Shown here: one piece after another, positions 8,748 to 16,090 of the stretch
How the letters are laid out: every line of letters begins with the position of its first letter
Position numbering within the stretch: position 1 is the stretch's first letter
Assembly (NCBI RefSeq): GCF_002979435.1
Contig: NZ_PCOV01000002.1
Coordinates: forward strand, 620,001 to 684,000
Length of the DNA stretch: 64,000 nt
Reading direction: 5' to 3'
Source: Microbacterium sp. MYb66
GTDB lineage: Bacteria; Actinomycetota; Actinomycetes; Actinomycetales; Microbacteriaceae
Position numbers and translations under genes: made by a program
The notes under the pieces: generated by a model
What the model saw: only the letters and a program-made list of their open reading frames with translations
What the model was told of the DNA's origin: nothing
The model's database searches: none

Positions 8748-9370
8748 TGCTGTGCAGCCTTTCGCTGAGCGCGGTAGCGGTCTGACTTCGGGAATGCCGT
8801 GGGACCCCACGGCAGGACTTCGGCGTCGAGGCGGTCGAGGAGGGAGTCGAGCCAGCGCAGCTCGGCCTCCAGGAGCGCCTCCTGGCGTTCGATCTCGACG
8901 AGCACCTGCTCGGGCACGCTCTTCTCTCTGGCCTGCAGAAGGCCGTCGCGGTGCCTGGCGTGGTCGTCGACGAGAGCGCCTCGCCTCACGCGCAGAAGGT
9001 CGATGACCTCCGGACGCTCAAGATTATGGGCCTCGGCGAGCGCGATGCGGAAGTCGGCGGGGCGGTCGACGCGGGGCAGTTCGCGTCGCACCCACGTCAC
9101 GACCGCTTCGCGTCCGGCATCCGTCAGGGCGTAGGTCGTGCGCTCCGGGCGGTTGCCCTCGCGATCGATGCCGAGTTCGTCGATCAGCCCGGCACGATGC
9201 AGCCGGGAGACCGTGTGATAGAGCGTGCCGTTGGTGATCGTCAGCAGCCGATCGTCGTGACGGGATCGCATGAGGCGGACCATCTCATAGGGGTGCATGT
9301 CGCCCTCGCGCAGCAGCGCGAGCACCATCACCCCCATGGGAGTGAGCCGGTCGACGGCATCCTTCTTCAT
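8744..9370 (-). CDS. PadR-family transcriptional regulator
   Basis: Winged-helix repressor of 208 residues: N-terminal PadR domain ('GVMVLALLREGDMHPYEMVR', 'YHTVSRLHRAGLI') and a C-terminal helical dimerisation domain (Vir-like). ATG 9370 is chosen because GAGGAGGG lies 2-9 nt upstream; the in-frame ATG at 9391 sits inside the operator and has no such site. It overlaps the MFS gene by 4 nt, the common self-controlled PadR-efflux arrangement. PadR proteins typically release DNA on binding aromatic or cationic ligands. Confidence 0.92.
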   Translation of the reverse strand: MKKDAVDRLTPMGVMVLALLREGDMHPYEMVRLMRSRHDDRLLTITNGTLYHTVSRLHRAGLIDELGIDREGNRPERTTYALTDAGREAVVTWVRRELPRVDRPADFRIALAEAHNLERPEVIDLLRVRRGALVDDHARHRDGLLQAREKSVPEQVLVEIERQEALLEAELRWLDSLLDRLDAEVLPWGPTAFPKSDRYRAQRKAAQQ

Positions 9371-9382
9371 AACCCTCCTCAA

Positions 9383-9401
9383 ATAGTCCATGTGGACTAT
9401 A
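9383..9401 (-). promoter_or_regulatory. PadR operator palindrome over the -10 element
   Basis: Perfect inverted repeat ATAGTCCA-TG-TGGACTAT at 9383-9400, only 13 bp before the PadR start. The -10 TATAGT (9401-9396 on the minus strand) lies within it, so a bound dimer would block the promoter. PadR sites are known to be short palindromes near their own gene. No convincing -35 is visible. Confidence 0.75.
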
Positions 9402-9580
9402 CGCCCTTTTCGCGTCTCTGCACAGCCGGGTTCTGCGATGAGGCGGGGGCTCGGCCGTGGACGAGGGAGAGCACGCGAAAGCGAAACCCGCGAGGGGGCG
9501 CAGTCGTGCGAGGCATCGACAGCCTCATCTCGTGGGCCGTTCCGAACAGTCGCTGACCGCTCATCTGGGAAGATGGGCGG

Positions 9581-10459
9581 GTGAGCACACCTGCAGAAGG
9601 CACAGCACAGAGCATCCCCGGCTGGCGGCACCTCTATTCGGGCAAGGTCCGCGACCTGTACGCCTCGGAGGATCCGGCGGACACGCGGATCCTGGTCGTG
9701 GCCTCCGACCGCGTGAGCGCCTTCGACACCGTGCTCTCCCCCGGCATCACCGACAAGGGCGCTCTGCTGACGCGGCTGAGCCGCTGGTGGTTCGCGCAGC
9801 TCTCCGACTTCCCCAACCACATCGCCGAGGGCGAGCTGCCGGAGTCCGTGGCCGATCACGCCATGCTCGCGCAGTCGCTCGAGATGCTGCCGATCGAGTG
9901 CGTCGTTCGCGGGTACATCACGGGTTCCGGCTGGGCCGAGTATCAGGAGAGCGGCACGGTGTGCGGCATCCCCCTTCCTGCCGGTCTGCACAACGGCGAC
10001 CGACTGCCCGAGCCCCTGTTCACCCCGGCCTACAAGGCGCCGATGGGGGAGCATGACGAGAACATCACCTTCGAGCGCGCCGTCGAGCTGGTCGGTGCGG
10101 AGCGTGCGGCCGAGCTGCGCGACACCTCGCTCGCGATCTATGCCCGTGCCGCCGCCATCGCCGAGGAGAAGGGGCTCATCCTCGCCGACACCAAGTTCGA
10201 GTTCGGGACGGATGCCGACGGCACCCTGCGCCTGGCCGACGAGGTGCTCACGAGCGATTCCTCGCGCTACTGGGACGCCGAGGCCTGGCGCATCGGCACC
10301 ACGCCGAGCGAGCGGATGGCGAGCTTCGACAAGCAGATCGTGCGCGACTGGATGGCGGCGAACTGGGACAAGCAGGGCGAGCCGCCCGCGCTTCCCGACG
10401 ATGTGGTCGCGCGCACCGCCGACCGCTACCGCGAGCTGATCGACCGCCTCGGCGCCTGA
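9581..10459 (+). CDS. purC: Phosphoribosylaminoimidazole-succinocarboxamide synthase
   Basis: Purine biosynthesis enzyme (292 residues) joining CAIR and aspartate with ATP to form SAICAR. Family signatures include 'YSGKVRDLYA' at the N-terminus, 'LPIECVVRGYITGSGWAEYQ' in the middle and 'LADTKFEFG' towards the C-terminus. GTG 9581 is the start; no Shine-Dalgarno is evident, but GAAGAT followed by 6 nt precedes it, which fits a leaderless transcript. It stands alone, away from purS-purQ at 22.9 kb. The spacer 9402-9580 shows nothing else clear. Confidence 0.97.
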   Translation: MSTPAEGTAQSIPGWRHLYSGKVRDLYASEDPADTRILVVASDRVSAFDTVLSPGITDKGALLTRLSRWWFAQLSDFPNHIAEGELPESVADHAMLAQSLEMLPIECVVRGYITGSGWAEYQESGTVCGIPLPAGLHNGDRLPEPLFTPAYKAPMGEHDENITFERAVELVGAERAAELRDTSLAIYARAAAIAEEKGLILADTKFEFGTDADGTLRLADEVLTSDSSRYWDAEAWRIGTTPSERMASFDKQIVRDWMAANWDKQGEPPALPDDVVARTADRYRELIDRLGA

Positions 10460-10477
10460 CGCCTCGTCTCACGCCGG

Positions 10478-10888
10478 TCAGTCGACCACCGGCTCGGCCG
10501 ACTCCACCCGGCGCACGTCCGTGTGGGTGAAGTCGTCGCCCGTGAAAAGCAACGGCTCGTCGCGCGTGATCGCGAGCGCATACGAGAAGCAGTCGCCGTA
10601 GTTCAGGCGCGCGCGACTGCCCGAGCCGCGGCCGTAACGCACGTACGCTCTGGTCGCCAGGCGCGCCTGCTCCTCGTCAAGCGGAACGACGCTGGCCCCC
10701 GTCGCATCCAGAAGCTCGTCGAGTGCAAGCGCCTTCTCCTCGCCCCCCTTACCGCGGAGCACGATCATGCACTCCGTGAGAGTGGCCGCGGACAGGGAGA
10801 ACGGACCCGCCTCCAGCAGTCGGCCGATCTCCGCAGCATCGGGCTCCGCCATCAAGACGGCTACGAGGGCCGAAGAGTCGACGATCAC
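10478..10888 (-). CDS. vapC: PIN-domain toxin, VapC type
   Basis: Putative endoribonuclease toxin of 136 residues. The four acidic PIN positions are visible: 'MIVDSSALVAVL' (Asp4), a Glu in 'TECMIVL', 'DCFSYALA' late in the protein, and 'FTGDDFTHTDV' near the C-terminus. It overlaps the upstream antitoxin gene by 4 nt (10885-10888), as in most vapBC pairs. Likely target is tRNA or rRNA, from the family. Convergent with purC, 18 nt apart. Confidence 0.9.
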   Translation of the reverse strand: MIVDSSALVAVLMAEPDAAEIGRLLEAGPFSLSAATLTECMIVLRGKGGEEKALALDELLDATGASVVPLDEEQARLATRAYVRYGRGSGSRARLNYGDCFSYALAITRDEPLLFTGDDFTHTDVRRVESAEPVVD

Positions 10889-11148
10889 CGTGGCATTCCC
10901 GTCTCGTCGTAGAGCTCGTCCATGATCTCTTCGGTCGTTCGCCCGGTGTGAGGAATCTGCTGTGCTCGCCGGATCACCGCACGGATACGACGACGACGCT
11001 CCAGCTCGTCATCCGAGCTCTGCTGCTCCAGCTCGGCAAGACGTCGGCGCACCGCGTCCTCCACCGCACTCGTCTGACTCTGCCCGGTGAGCGCCGCGAG
11101 CTGGCGCACCAGCTCGTGCGTCGTCTCGTTCTTGATGTTCAGGCTCAT
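10885..11148 (-). CDS. vapB: VapB-type antitoxin
   Basis: Small basic/acidic protein of 87 residues: N-terminal ribbon-helix-helix-like segment 'MSLNIKNETTHELVRQLAAL' with 'SAVEDAVRRRLAEL', then a charged helical tail ending 'DELYDETGMPR' expected to wrap the toxin. This matches PSK/Rv0623-like VapB antitoxins. ATG 11148 is preferred; an ATG three codons upstream (11157) is possible. No Shine-Dalgarno is seen and a -10 lies 7 nt upstream, suggesting leaderless translation. Coupled to vapC by a 4 nt overlap. Confidence 0.88.
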   Translation of the reverse strand: MSLNIKNETTHELVRQLAALTGQSQTSAVEDAVRRRLAELEQQSSDDELERRRRIRAVIRRAQQIPHTGRTTEEIMDELYDETGMPR

Positions 11149-11185
11149 GTCTACCATTCTACCTTCATGTTCTACCATGGTAGAA
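11149..11185 (-). promoter_or_regulatory. vapBC promoter/operator with 16-bp palindrome
   Basis: Minus-strand -10 TAGAAT (11161-11156) is followed by 7 nt and the vapB ATG. Upstream sits a perfect 16-bp palindrome TTCTACCATGGTAGAA (11170-11185), in the -35 zone. A second TCTACCAT half-site (11150-11157) lies next to the start codon. Autoregulation by VapB or the VapBC complex is the expected use. Confidence 0.72.
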
Positions 11186-11260
11186 GCGCTCAGGAAACAC
11201 TCAGGAATCGGTAGTGTTGCTCCAGCACTCCCGACATCCCCCGAACCTTGAGGAGCCCGC

Positions 11261-12589
11261 ATGGCCCTGTGGAAGCTGCACGGAGACGGCCGCACGGTCG
11301 AGCCCGGCGCCGTCGTCCGTCCCGACGAGCGCCTGAACTGGCCCGCCACGATCGCGATCGGGCTCCAGCACGTCGTCGCGATGTTCGGCGCGACGTTCCT
11401 CGTGCCGATCATCACCGGGTTCCCGGTCGCCACGACGCTGCTGTTCAGCGGTGTCGGCACGATCCTGTTCCTGCTCGTGACGCGCAACAAGCTGCCCAGC
11501 TACCTCGGCTCCTCGTTCGCCTTCATCGCACCGGTCACGGCCGCCACCGCCTCCGCGAACATGGGAACGGCTCTGGCCGGCATCGTCGCGGTGGGCGTAC
11601 TGCTCGCCATCATCGGCGTCGTGGTGCACACGGTCGGCGTCAAGTGGGTCGACCGCTTCCTGCCGCCGGTCCTCGCGGGGACGATCGTCGCGCTCATCGG
11701 CTTCAACCTCGCCGGCGCCGCGCACAACAACTACGCCGCAGCTCCGGTGACCGCCACGTTCACCCTCGCGATCACCATCCTCTTCGCGGTGGTCTTCCGC
11801 GGCTTCCTCGGCCGCATCTCGATCTTCCTCGGCGTCATCGCGGGGTACATCTTCGCGGCGTTCCGCGGCGAACTGAACTTCGAGGCCGTCGAGAAGGCGG
11901 ATTGGATCGGCCTGCCGACCTTCACCCTCCCCAACTTCACGGAGCCGGGCACCCTGACGGCACTCGCGATGTTCCTCCCGGTCGTCCTCGTGCTGATCGC
12001 CGAGAACGTCGGACACGTGCGCGGCGTCGCGACCATGACCGGCGACGCGACCGTCAACGAGCAGACCGGAAAGGCCCTGATCGCCGACGGCGTCTCGACC
12101 ACCCTGGCCGGCTTCTTCGGCGGTTCGGGCACCACGACCTACGGCGAGAACATCGGCGTGATGGCCTCCACGCGCGTTTACTCCACCGCCGCGTACTGGG
12201 TCGCCGGCGCCGCGGCGATCCTGCTCAGCCTCTCGCCCAAGTTCGGCGAGGTCATCAACTCGGTGCCCGCCGGTGTGCTCGGTGGCGTGACCACGGCCCT
12301 GTACGGACTCATCGGCGTCATCGGCATCAAGATCTGGGTCGACAACCGCGTCGACTTCTCGCGTCCGGTCAACCAGTACACGGCGGCCGTCGCGCTGATC
12401 ATGGCCGTCGGCGGGTTCATGATCAAGGACGAGGCGTCCGGGTTCGAGCTCGGCGGCATCGTCATCGCCACCGTCGCCGCGATCCTCATCTACCACCTGG
12501 GCAACCTGATCGCCCGCCTGCGCAAGACCGGTGCCGACGACCCGAAGCCGCTCGCGGCGGTCGGTCCGCTCGGCGGCGACCCCGAGTAG
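11261..12589 (+). CDS. Uracil/xanthine permease, NCS2 family (UraA-like)
   Basis: Nucleobase:proton symporter of 442 residues with about 14 membrane segments. NCS2 signatures: 'IGLQHVVAMFGATFLVP' in segment 1, 'LIAENVGHVRGVA' with the substrate-contacting Glu, and 'GGSGTTTYGENIGVMASTRVYS' in the second repeat. UraA-type proteins import uracil; xanthine specificity cannot be excluded. ATG 11261 has GAGGAG upstream, and a -10 TAGTGT (11212-11217) lies divergent to vapBC. Not obviously linked to the neighbouring genes. Confidence 0.93.
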   Translation: MALWKLHGDGRTVEPGAVVRPDERLNWPATIAIGLQHVVAMFGATFLVPIITGFPVATTLLFSGVGTILFLLVTRNKLPSYLGSSFAFIAPVTAATASANMGTALAGIVAVGVLLAIIGVVVHTVGVKWVDRFLPPVLAGTIVALIGFNLAGAAHNNYAAAPVTATFTLAITILFAVVFRGFLGRISIFLGVIAGYIFAAFRGELNFEAVEKADWIGLPTFTLPNFTEPGTLTALAMFLPVVLVLIAENVGHVRGVATMTGDATVNEQTGKALIADGVSTTLAGFFGGSGTTTYGENIGVMASTRVYSTAAYWVAGAAAILLSLSPKFGEVINSVPAGVLGGVTTALYGLIGVIGIKIWVDNRVDFSRPVNQYTAAVALIMAVGGFMIKDEASGFELGGIVIATVAAILIYHLGNLIARLRKTGADDPKPLAAVGPLGGDPE

Positions 12590-12594
12590 GCGGT

Positions 12595-12611
12595 CCCGCG
12601 GTCGACGCGGG
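12595..12611. terminator. Short GC hairpin between convergent permease and oxoprolinase genes
   Basis: CCCGCG-gtcga-CGCGGG, 6-bp arms and a 5-nt loop, 5 nt after the permease stop and 8 nt from the convergent oxoprolinase stop. No U-tract on either strand, so termination is only suggested. Confidence 0.35.
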
Positions 12612-12618
12612 CCGGAAC

Positions 12619-14229
12619 TCACCGGGCGGGGTGCACCTGGACGGTGAAGCGAAGGCGCACGCCCGGCGGCAGCTGACCCGCGACGTCGAGACTGCGGTCG
12701 GTCAGGGCGCCGATGATCGGGTACCCGCCGGTGAGCGGGTGGTCGGGGAGGAAGAGCACCGGCTGCCCGTCGGGTGGCACCTGGATCGCGCCGGTGACCG
12801 CCCCCTCGCTGGGCAGTTCGCCGCCGACGGAGCGCTCCAGCGGCACATCGCCCTGGAGGCGGATGCCGACACGGTCGGAGCGCGGGGTGACCGTCCACTC
12901 CTGGGTCGTGAGCACTTCGAGGGCGTGCGCCGTGAACCAGTCGTCGCGAGGCCCGAGCGTGATGTCGAGCTCGACGAGGTCGCCGGAGGCCGGGAGGTCG
13001 CGCAACACGGCCCCGGGCTCGACCGGGTGCCGAGCGGCATCTCCGATCGCGAGAACGGCACCGGGCGTCAGCGGCTCCGGGCCGAGCCCCGCGAGGGTGT
13101 CGGTCGCGCGGCTGCCCAGCACGGGCGCGACATCCAGTCCGCCGCGGACTCCGATGACGGAGCGCAGACCGCGCTCGGGATGACCGAGCGTCAGCTCGTC
13201 GCCGTCGACCGTGGCGAAGGGCTCTCCGTGGACGACCGGACGAACGACACCCTCGGCTCCGATCAGTGACAGCACGCCGATCGCGCCGGTGACCGCCGCG
13301 ACACCCGCCCCGTGGAATCGGAGCACCGCTCCCCCGACGCTCTCGAGCACCGCAGCCGTGGCGTCGTTTCCCACCGCACGGTTCGCATCGCGCAGGGCCC
13401 GGCGGTCCGCTGTCCCGGATGCCGAGACCCCGAGAGCCGCGTAACCGGGACGCCCGGCATCCTGCACCAGCAGCTGCAGCGCGGGGCGGACGACCTCGAC
13501 CGCCCCACCCGCGCCGAAACCCAGGCCCTCCGCGTCCGCTGCGGCGGGTTGCTCCACGACGCGCCGGGCGTGGGCCGGACCGTCTCCGTTTCGGCCCACC
13601 TGAGCCGCGCCCAGCCGAGCCGCGCCTCTTACGCGCTCGAACCGCACCGCGGTACCCGGCGACAGCAGGGCGGGCGGGTCACGATCGATGTCCCACAGCA
13701 CGGCATCCGTGCGTCCGATGAGCTGCCAGCCTCCTGGACTCTCGCGCGGATAGACACCCGTGAACCGTCCGGCGAGCGCAACCGATCCGGCAGGCACGCG
13801 CGTCCGCGGCGAGGAGCGGCGCGGCACATCGAAGAGCGGGTCGCTGCTCACCGCGTACCCGAACCCGGGGGCGAACCCGGAGAACGCGACCCGCCATTCC
13901 GCGGCGAGGTGCCGGTTCACGAGCTCCTCCGCCGAGACGCCGAGCAGCGACGCCGCCTCGTCGAGGTCCTCTCCGTCGTAGCTCACGGGGATCGTGATCT
14001 CTCCGGTGCCTGACAGCTGCACGGCGTCGACCTCCGTCGCCGCCAGCGTGTTCGCGAGCTCGGCGGCCGACACCCGCAGCGGGTCGAAGCGCACGAGCAC
14101 GGTGCGGGCGCCGGGGACGCGCTCGACGACGCCCGGCACACCCTCCCACGCGAGGTTCCAGCGCATCGCCTCATCGAGGTCGGCCGCCTCGACGAGAAGG
14201 GCACGATCGGATGCCGTGAGGATGCGCAT
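12619..14229 (-). CDS. 5-oxoprolinase subunits B and C fused (KipI-KipA / PxpB-PxpC)
   Basis: ATP-dependent 5-oxoproline (pyroglutamate) cleavage. The 536-residue protein joins a PxpB/KipI domain (about 1-200; 'FSGFAPGFGYAVSSDPLF', 'VPAGSVALAGRFTGVYP') to a PxpC/KipA domain (about 235-536; 'LLVQDAGRPGYAALGVSASG', 'DHPLTGGYPIIG'). In most bacteria these are two genes. The linker contains low-complexity Ala/Gly sequence. It starts 22 nt after pxpA, in the same operon. Older annotations call the two halves allophanate hydrolase or carboxyltransferase subunits. Confidence 0.92.
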   Translation of the reverse strand: MRILTASDRALLVEAADLDEAMRWNLAWEGVPGVVERVPGARTVLVRFDPLRVSAAELANTLAATEVDAVQLSGTGEITIPVSYDGEDLDEAASLLGVSAEELVNRHLAAEWRVAFSGFAPGFGYAVSSDPLFDVPRRSSPRTRVPAGSVALAGRFTGVYPRESPGGWQLIGRTDAVLWDIDRDPPALLSPGTAVRFERVRGAARLGAAQVGRNGDGPAHARRVVEQPAAADAEGLGFGAGGAVEVVRPALQLLVQDAGRPGYAALGVSASGTADRRALRDANRAVGNDATAAVLESVGGAVLRFHGAGVAAVTGAIGVLSLIGAEGVVRPVVHGEPFATVDGDELTLGHPERGLRSVIGVRGGLDVAPVLGSRATDTLAGLGPEPLTPGAVLAIGDAARHPVEPGAVLRDLPASGDLVELDITLGPRDDWFTAHALEVLTTQEWTVTPRSDRVGIRLQGDVPLERSVGGELPSEGAVTGAIQVPPDGQPVLFLPDHPLTGGYPIIGALTDRSLDVAGQLPPGVRLRFTVQVHPAR

Positions 14230-14251
14230 CAGACAGGACGCTCCGCGTTCG

Positions 14252-15019
14252 TCATCGCGGATCCGCGAACGGTGCGATCGTGATGCCCGCGTCCTGCAGC
14301 AGCCGCTTGATCTCGGCCGCCATCGCCACCGAGCCGGGGCTGTCGCCGTGCACGCAGATCGACTGCGCCATGACGGGTACGTCGGTGCCGTCGATCGCCC
14401 GGATCATGCCGTCGGAGGCGAGCCGCACCATGCGCTCCGCCACCACAGCCGGGTCATGCAGCACGGCTCCCTCGTCAGTGCGTGGCACGAGCTGCCCGTC
14501 CGGCCGATACGCGCGGTCGGCGAAGGCCTCGGCGGCGACCGCGAGCCCGGCACGCTCGGCGACGTCGAGCACGACGCCCCCGGAGAGTCCCAGCAGCACG
14601 AGGCTCGGATCGATCGCGCGGATCGCCGCCACCACGGCCTTCGACTGTCGCTCGTCGCGCGCGATCGTGTTGTACAGCGCCCCGTGCGGCTTCACGTACG
14701 AGACCCGCCCGCCGACGGCGGCGGCGAGCCCCATGAGCGCGCCGAGCTGATATTCGACGTGCGCCTGCAGCGTGGCCGAGTCGATGTCGACCTTCGTCCG
14801 CCCGAAGTTCTCGTAGTCGCGGTATCCGGGATGCGCGCCGATCACGACGCCCCGTTCCACAGCGGCGACGAGCGTTCGGCGGATGCCGAGCGGGCTGCCG
14901 GCGTGGAAGCCGCACGACACGTTCGCGCTCGTGACGAGGCGCAGCATGCCGGCGTCGTCGCTGACGATCCGGTCGGCGACGTTCTCGCCGAGGTCCGAGT
15001 TCAGGTCGATCGAAGTCAT
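14252..15019 (-). CDS. pxpA: 5-oxoprolinase subunit A (LamB/YcsF family)
   Basis: 255 residues, the LamB/YcsF partner of PxpB-PxpC. Recognised by '[26 protein letters not shown]', '[14 protein letters not shown]', '[15 protein letters not shown]' and '[11 protein letters not shown]'. ATG 15019 is chosen because the family begins 'IDLNSDLGE'; the longer in-frame extension to 15598 is an out-of-family shadow of the TetR gene. A stop codon of an upstream reading frame lies 7 nt before the ATG, which may be a relic of translational coupling to a lost gene. Confidence 0.93.
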   Translation of the reverse strand: MTSIDLNSDLGENVADRIVSDDAGMLRLVTSANVSCGFHAGSPLGIRRTLVAAVERGVVIGAHPGYRDYENFGRTKVDIDSATLQAHVEYQLGALMGLAAAVGGRVSYVKPHGALYNTIARDERQSKAVVAAIRAIDPSLVLLGLSGGVVLDVAERAGLAVAAEAFADRAYRPDGQLVPRTDEGAVLHDPAVVAERMVRLASDGMIRAIDGTDVPVMAQSICVHGDSPGSVAMAAEIKRLLQDAGITIAPFADPR

Positions 15020-15026
15020 GCGATCA

Positions 15027-15126
15027 CGCTCCGATTCCGAGGAAGGCGAAGAGGGGGCCGGCGGAGACGATCCCCTGCACCCGGTGGGCTGCGTCATGAG
15101 CGTACCGGCGATGAGCAGCCGCAGGC
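15027..15126 (-). pseudogene. Possible remnant of a membrane-protein 3' end
   Basis: Between tetR and pxpA, one minus frame reads '[18 protein letters not shown]' and an adjacent frame reads '[16 protein letters not shown]' ending in TGA a few nt before pxpA. Both are hydrophobic and have GC-rich third positions. Together they look like the tail of a membrane protein, broken by a frameshift and lacking its 5' part. 5-Oxoprolinase loci often carry a permease here. Speculative; family not recognised. Confidence 0.28.
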
Positions 15127-15801
15127 TCAGGAGGGCGGCAGATCCGTTCCCCGCGCCGCCGTCGCCCGCGGCCGCGGCTCGCCATCGCGGAGCGGAGCCG
15201 GTGGAGCGATCTGCGTCGTCGGCTCCGGCAGCGCGTACCGACGGTGCATCCAGCGCCGCGCCTCCTCGAGCGGATACGTCTCGCCGAAGACGGCGGACTT
15301 CACGAAGATGCCCTCGATCGTGCTGCGCAGCATGACCTCCTCGAGAGCGGGGTCCTGCGCTCCTCGGGCACGGAACAGGTCGCGCACGGCATCCTCCGCC
15401 GCCGTCGCCGCCTCCTCGTGCCGCGCCTCCGACTCGGCGAACAGCCGGTGCGTCGCAGGCTGCTGCTGCATCGCCAGAACGGCCCGCTGCAGAGGTATCG
15501 CGTAGGCGGTCGCCGTGAGTGCTCCGTCGATCACGGCGGCGAGCATCTCGTCGGGAGTGCCGTCGACGCGGGCGAAGCCGAGCACGGTCTCGAACCACCG
15601 GTCGATGACGGCCGCGACGAGCTGGTCCTTGCCGCCGAAGTGGTAGTTCACGAGCCCTTGGGCCACGCCCGCTCGCTTCGTGATCTCGGCGATGCTCGCG
15701 CCGGCGACCCCGAGTTCGGCGAAAAGCTCGATCGCTGCCTGCAGGAGGACCTCCCGTGCACGTTCCCGGGCCCGTCGGTTCTGCTCATCGGAGCGTGCCA
15801 T
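15127..15801 (-). CDS. TetR-family regulator of the 5-oxoprolinase locus
   Basis: 224 residues. The N-terminal helix-turn-helix is at about residues 12-58 ('[20 protein letters not shown]', '[19 protein letters not shown]'); a helical ligand domain follows, with a proline/arginine-rich tail. It lies 5' of pxpA on the same strand with a 107 nt gap and probably controls itself and the downstream genes. Ligand unknown, perhaps 5-oxoproline or a related amino acid. Confidence 0.9.
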   Translation of the reverse strand: MARSDEQNRRARERAREVLLQAAIELFAELGVAGASIAEITKRAGVAQGLVNYHFGGKDQLVAAVIDRWFETVLGFARVDGTPDEMLAAVIDGALTATAYAIPLQRAVLAMQQQPATHRLFAESEARHEEAATAAEDAVRDLFRARGAQDPALEEVMLRSTIEGIFVKSAVFGETYPLEEARRWMHRRYALPEPTTQIAPPAPLRDGEPRPRATAARGTDLPPS

Positions 15802-15856
15802 GCAGCATCCACCTCCAGGGTTCCGTCCGCGCTTTTCCGAATCGTCCCCCCGCCGT

Positions 15857-15889
15857 ATAGATTACTCACTGAATATTCGTTCAATCTAT
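15857..15889 (-). promoter_or_regulatory. Candidate TetR operator upstream of tetR
   Basis: Inverted repeat ATAGATT-N19-AATCTAT (15857-15863 and 15883-15889), enclosing GAATATTC (15871-15878) and TGAA-N6-TTCA. It is a rare AT-rich patch 56-88 nt upstream of the TetR start. Which symmetry is used is unclear. Confidence 0.5.
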
Positions 15890-15924
15890 GAGCGAGCACG
15901 GATTCGGCTGACCTGTTCAGCCGG

Positions 15925-16006
15925 GCACGACGTCGGAGATCCGAGGCGCCATGCCGCGGCATCCACCCTTCGATGGGCGATTCGCCGCCGATCTCCGACG
16001 TCGTGC
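15925..16006. repeat. Long inverted repeat, 17-bp arms around 48 bp
   Basis: Perfect arms GCACGACGTCGGAGATC (15925-15941) and its complement (15990-16006). The 48-bp interior contains a perfect 12-bp palindrome ATGCCGCGGCAT (15951-15962). It lies between the end of the cellobiose operon and the TetR promoter. A transcript through it would form a strong stem; no coding sequence is evident. Function unknown. Confidence 0.6.
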
Positions 16007-16015
16007 AACCAGACG

Positions 16016-16062
16016 CACGGGTGCGTCCCTGGCCAGGAGGGGGCGCCAGGGCCGCACCCGTG
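16016..16062 (-). terminator. Strong hairpin after the cebR gene, terminator-like
   Basis: CACGGGTGCG pairs with CGCACCCGTG, and inside it CCCTGGC pairs with GCCAGGG, giving a 10 + 7 bp stem with one mismatch and an 11-nt loop. It starts 29 nt after the regulator's stop on the minus strand. There is no clear U-tract, as is common in high-GC actinobacteria. Confidence 0.65.
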
Positions 16063-16090
16063 TCTCCCCTCGTCCTCCGCGGAAACCGGA

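Noticed and set aside
12619..14229. Urea amidolyase / allophanate hydrolase subunit
   Set aside because: The domains carry that legacy name, but the adjacent LamB/YcsF gene and the absence of urea carboxylase indicate 5-oxoprolinase.
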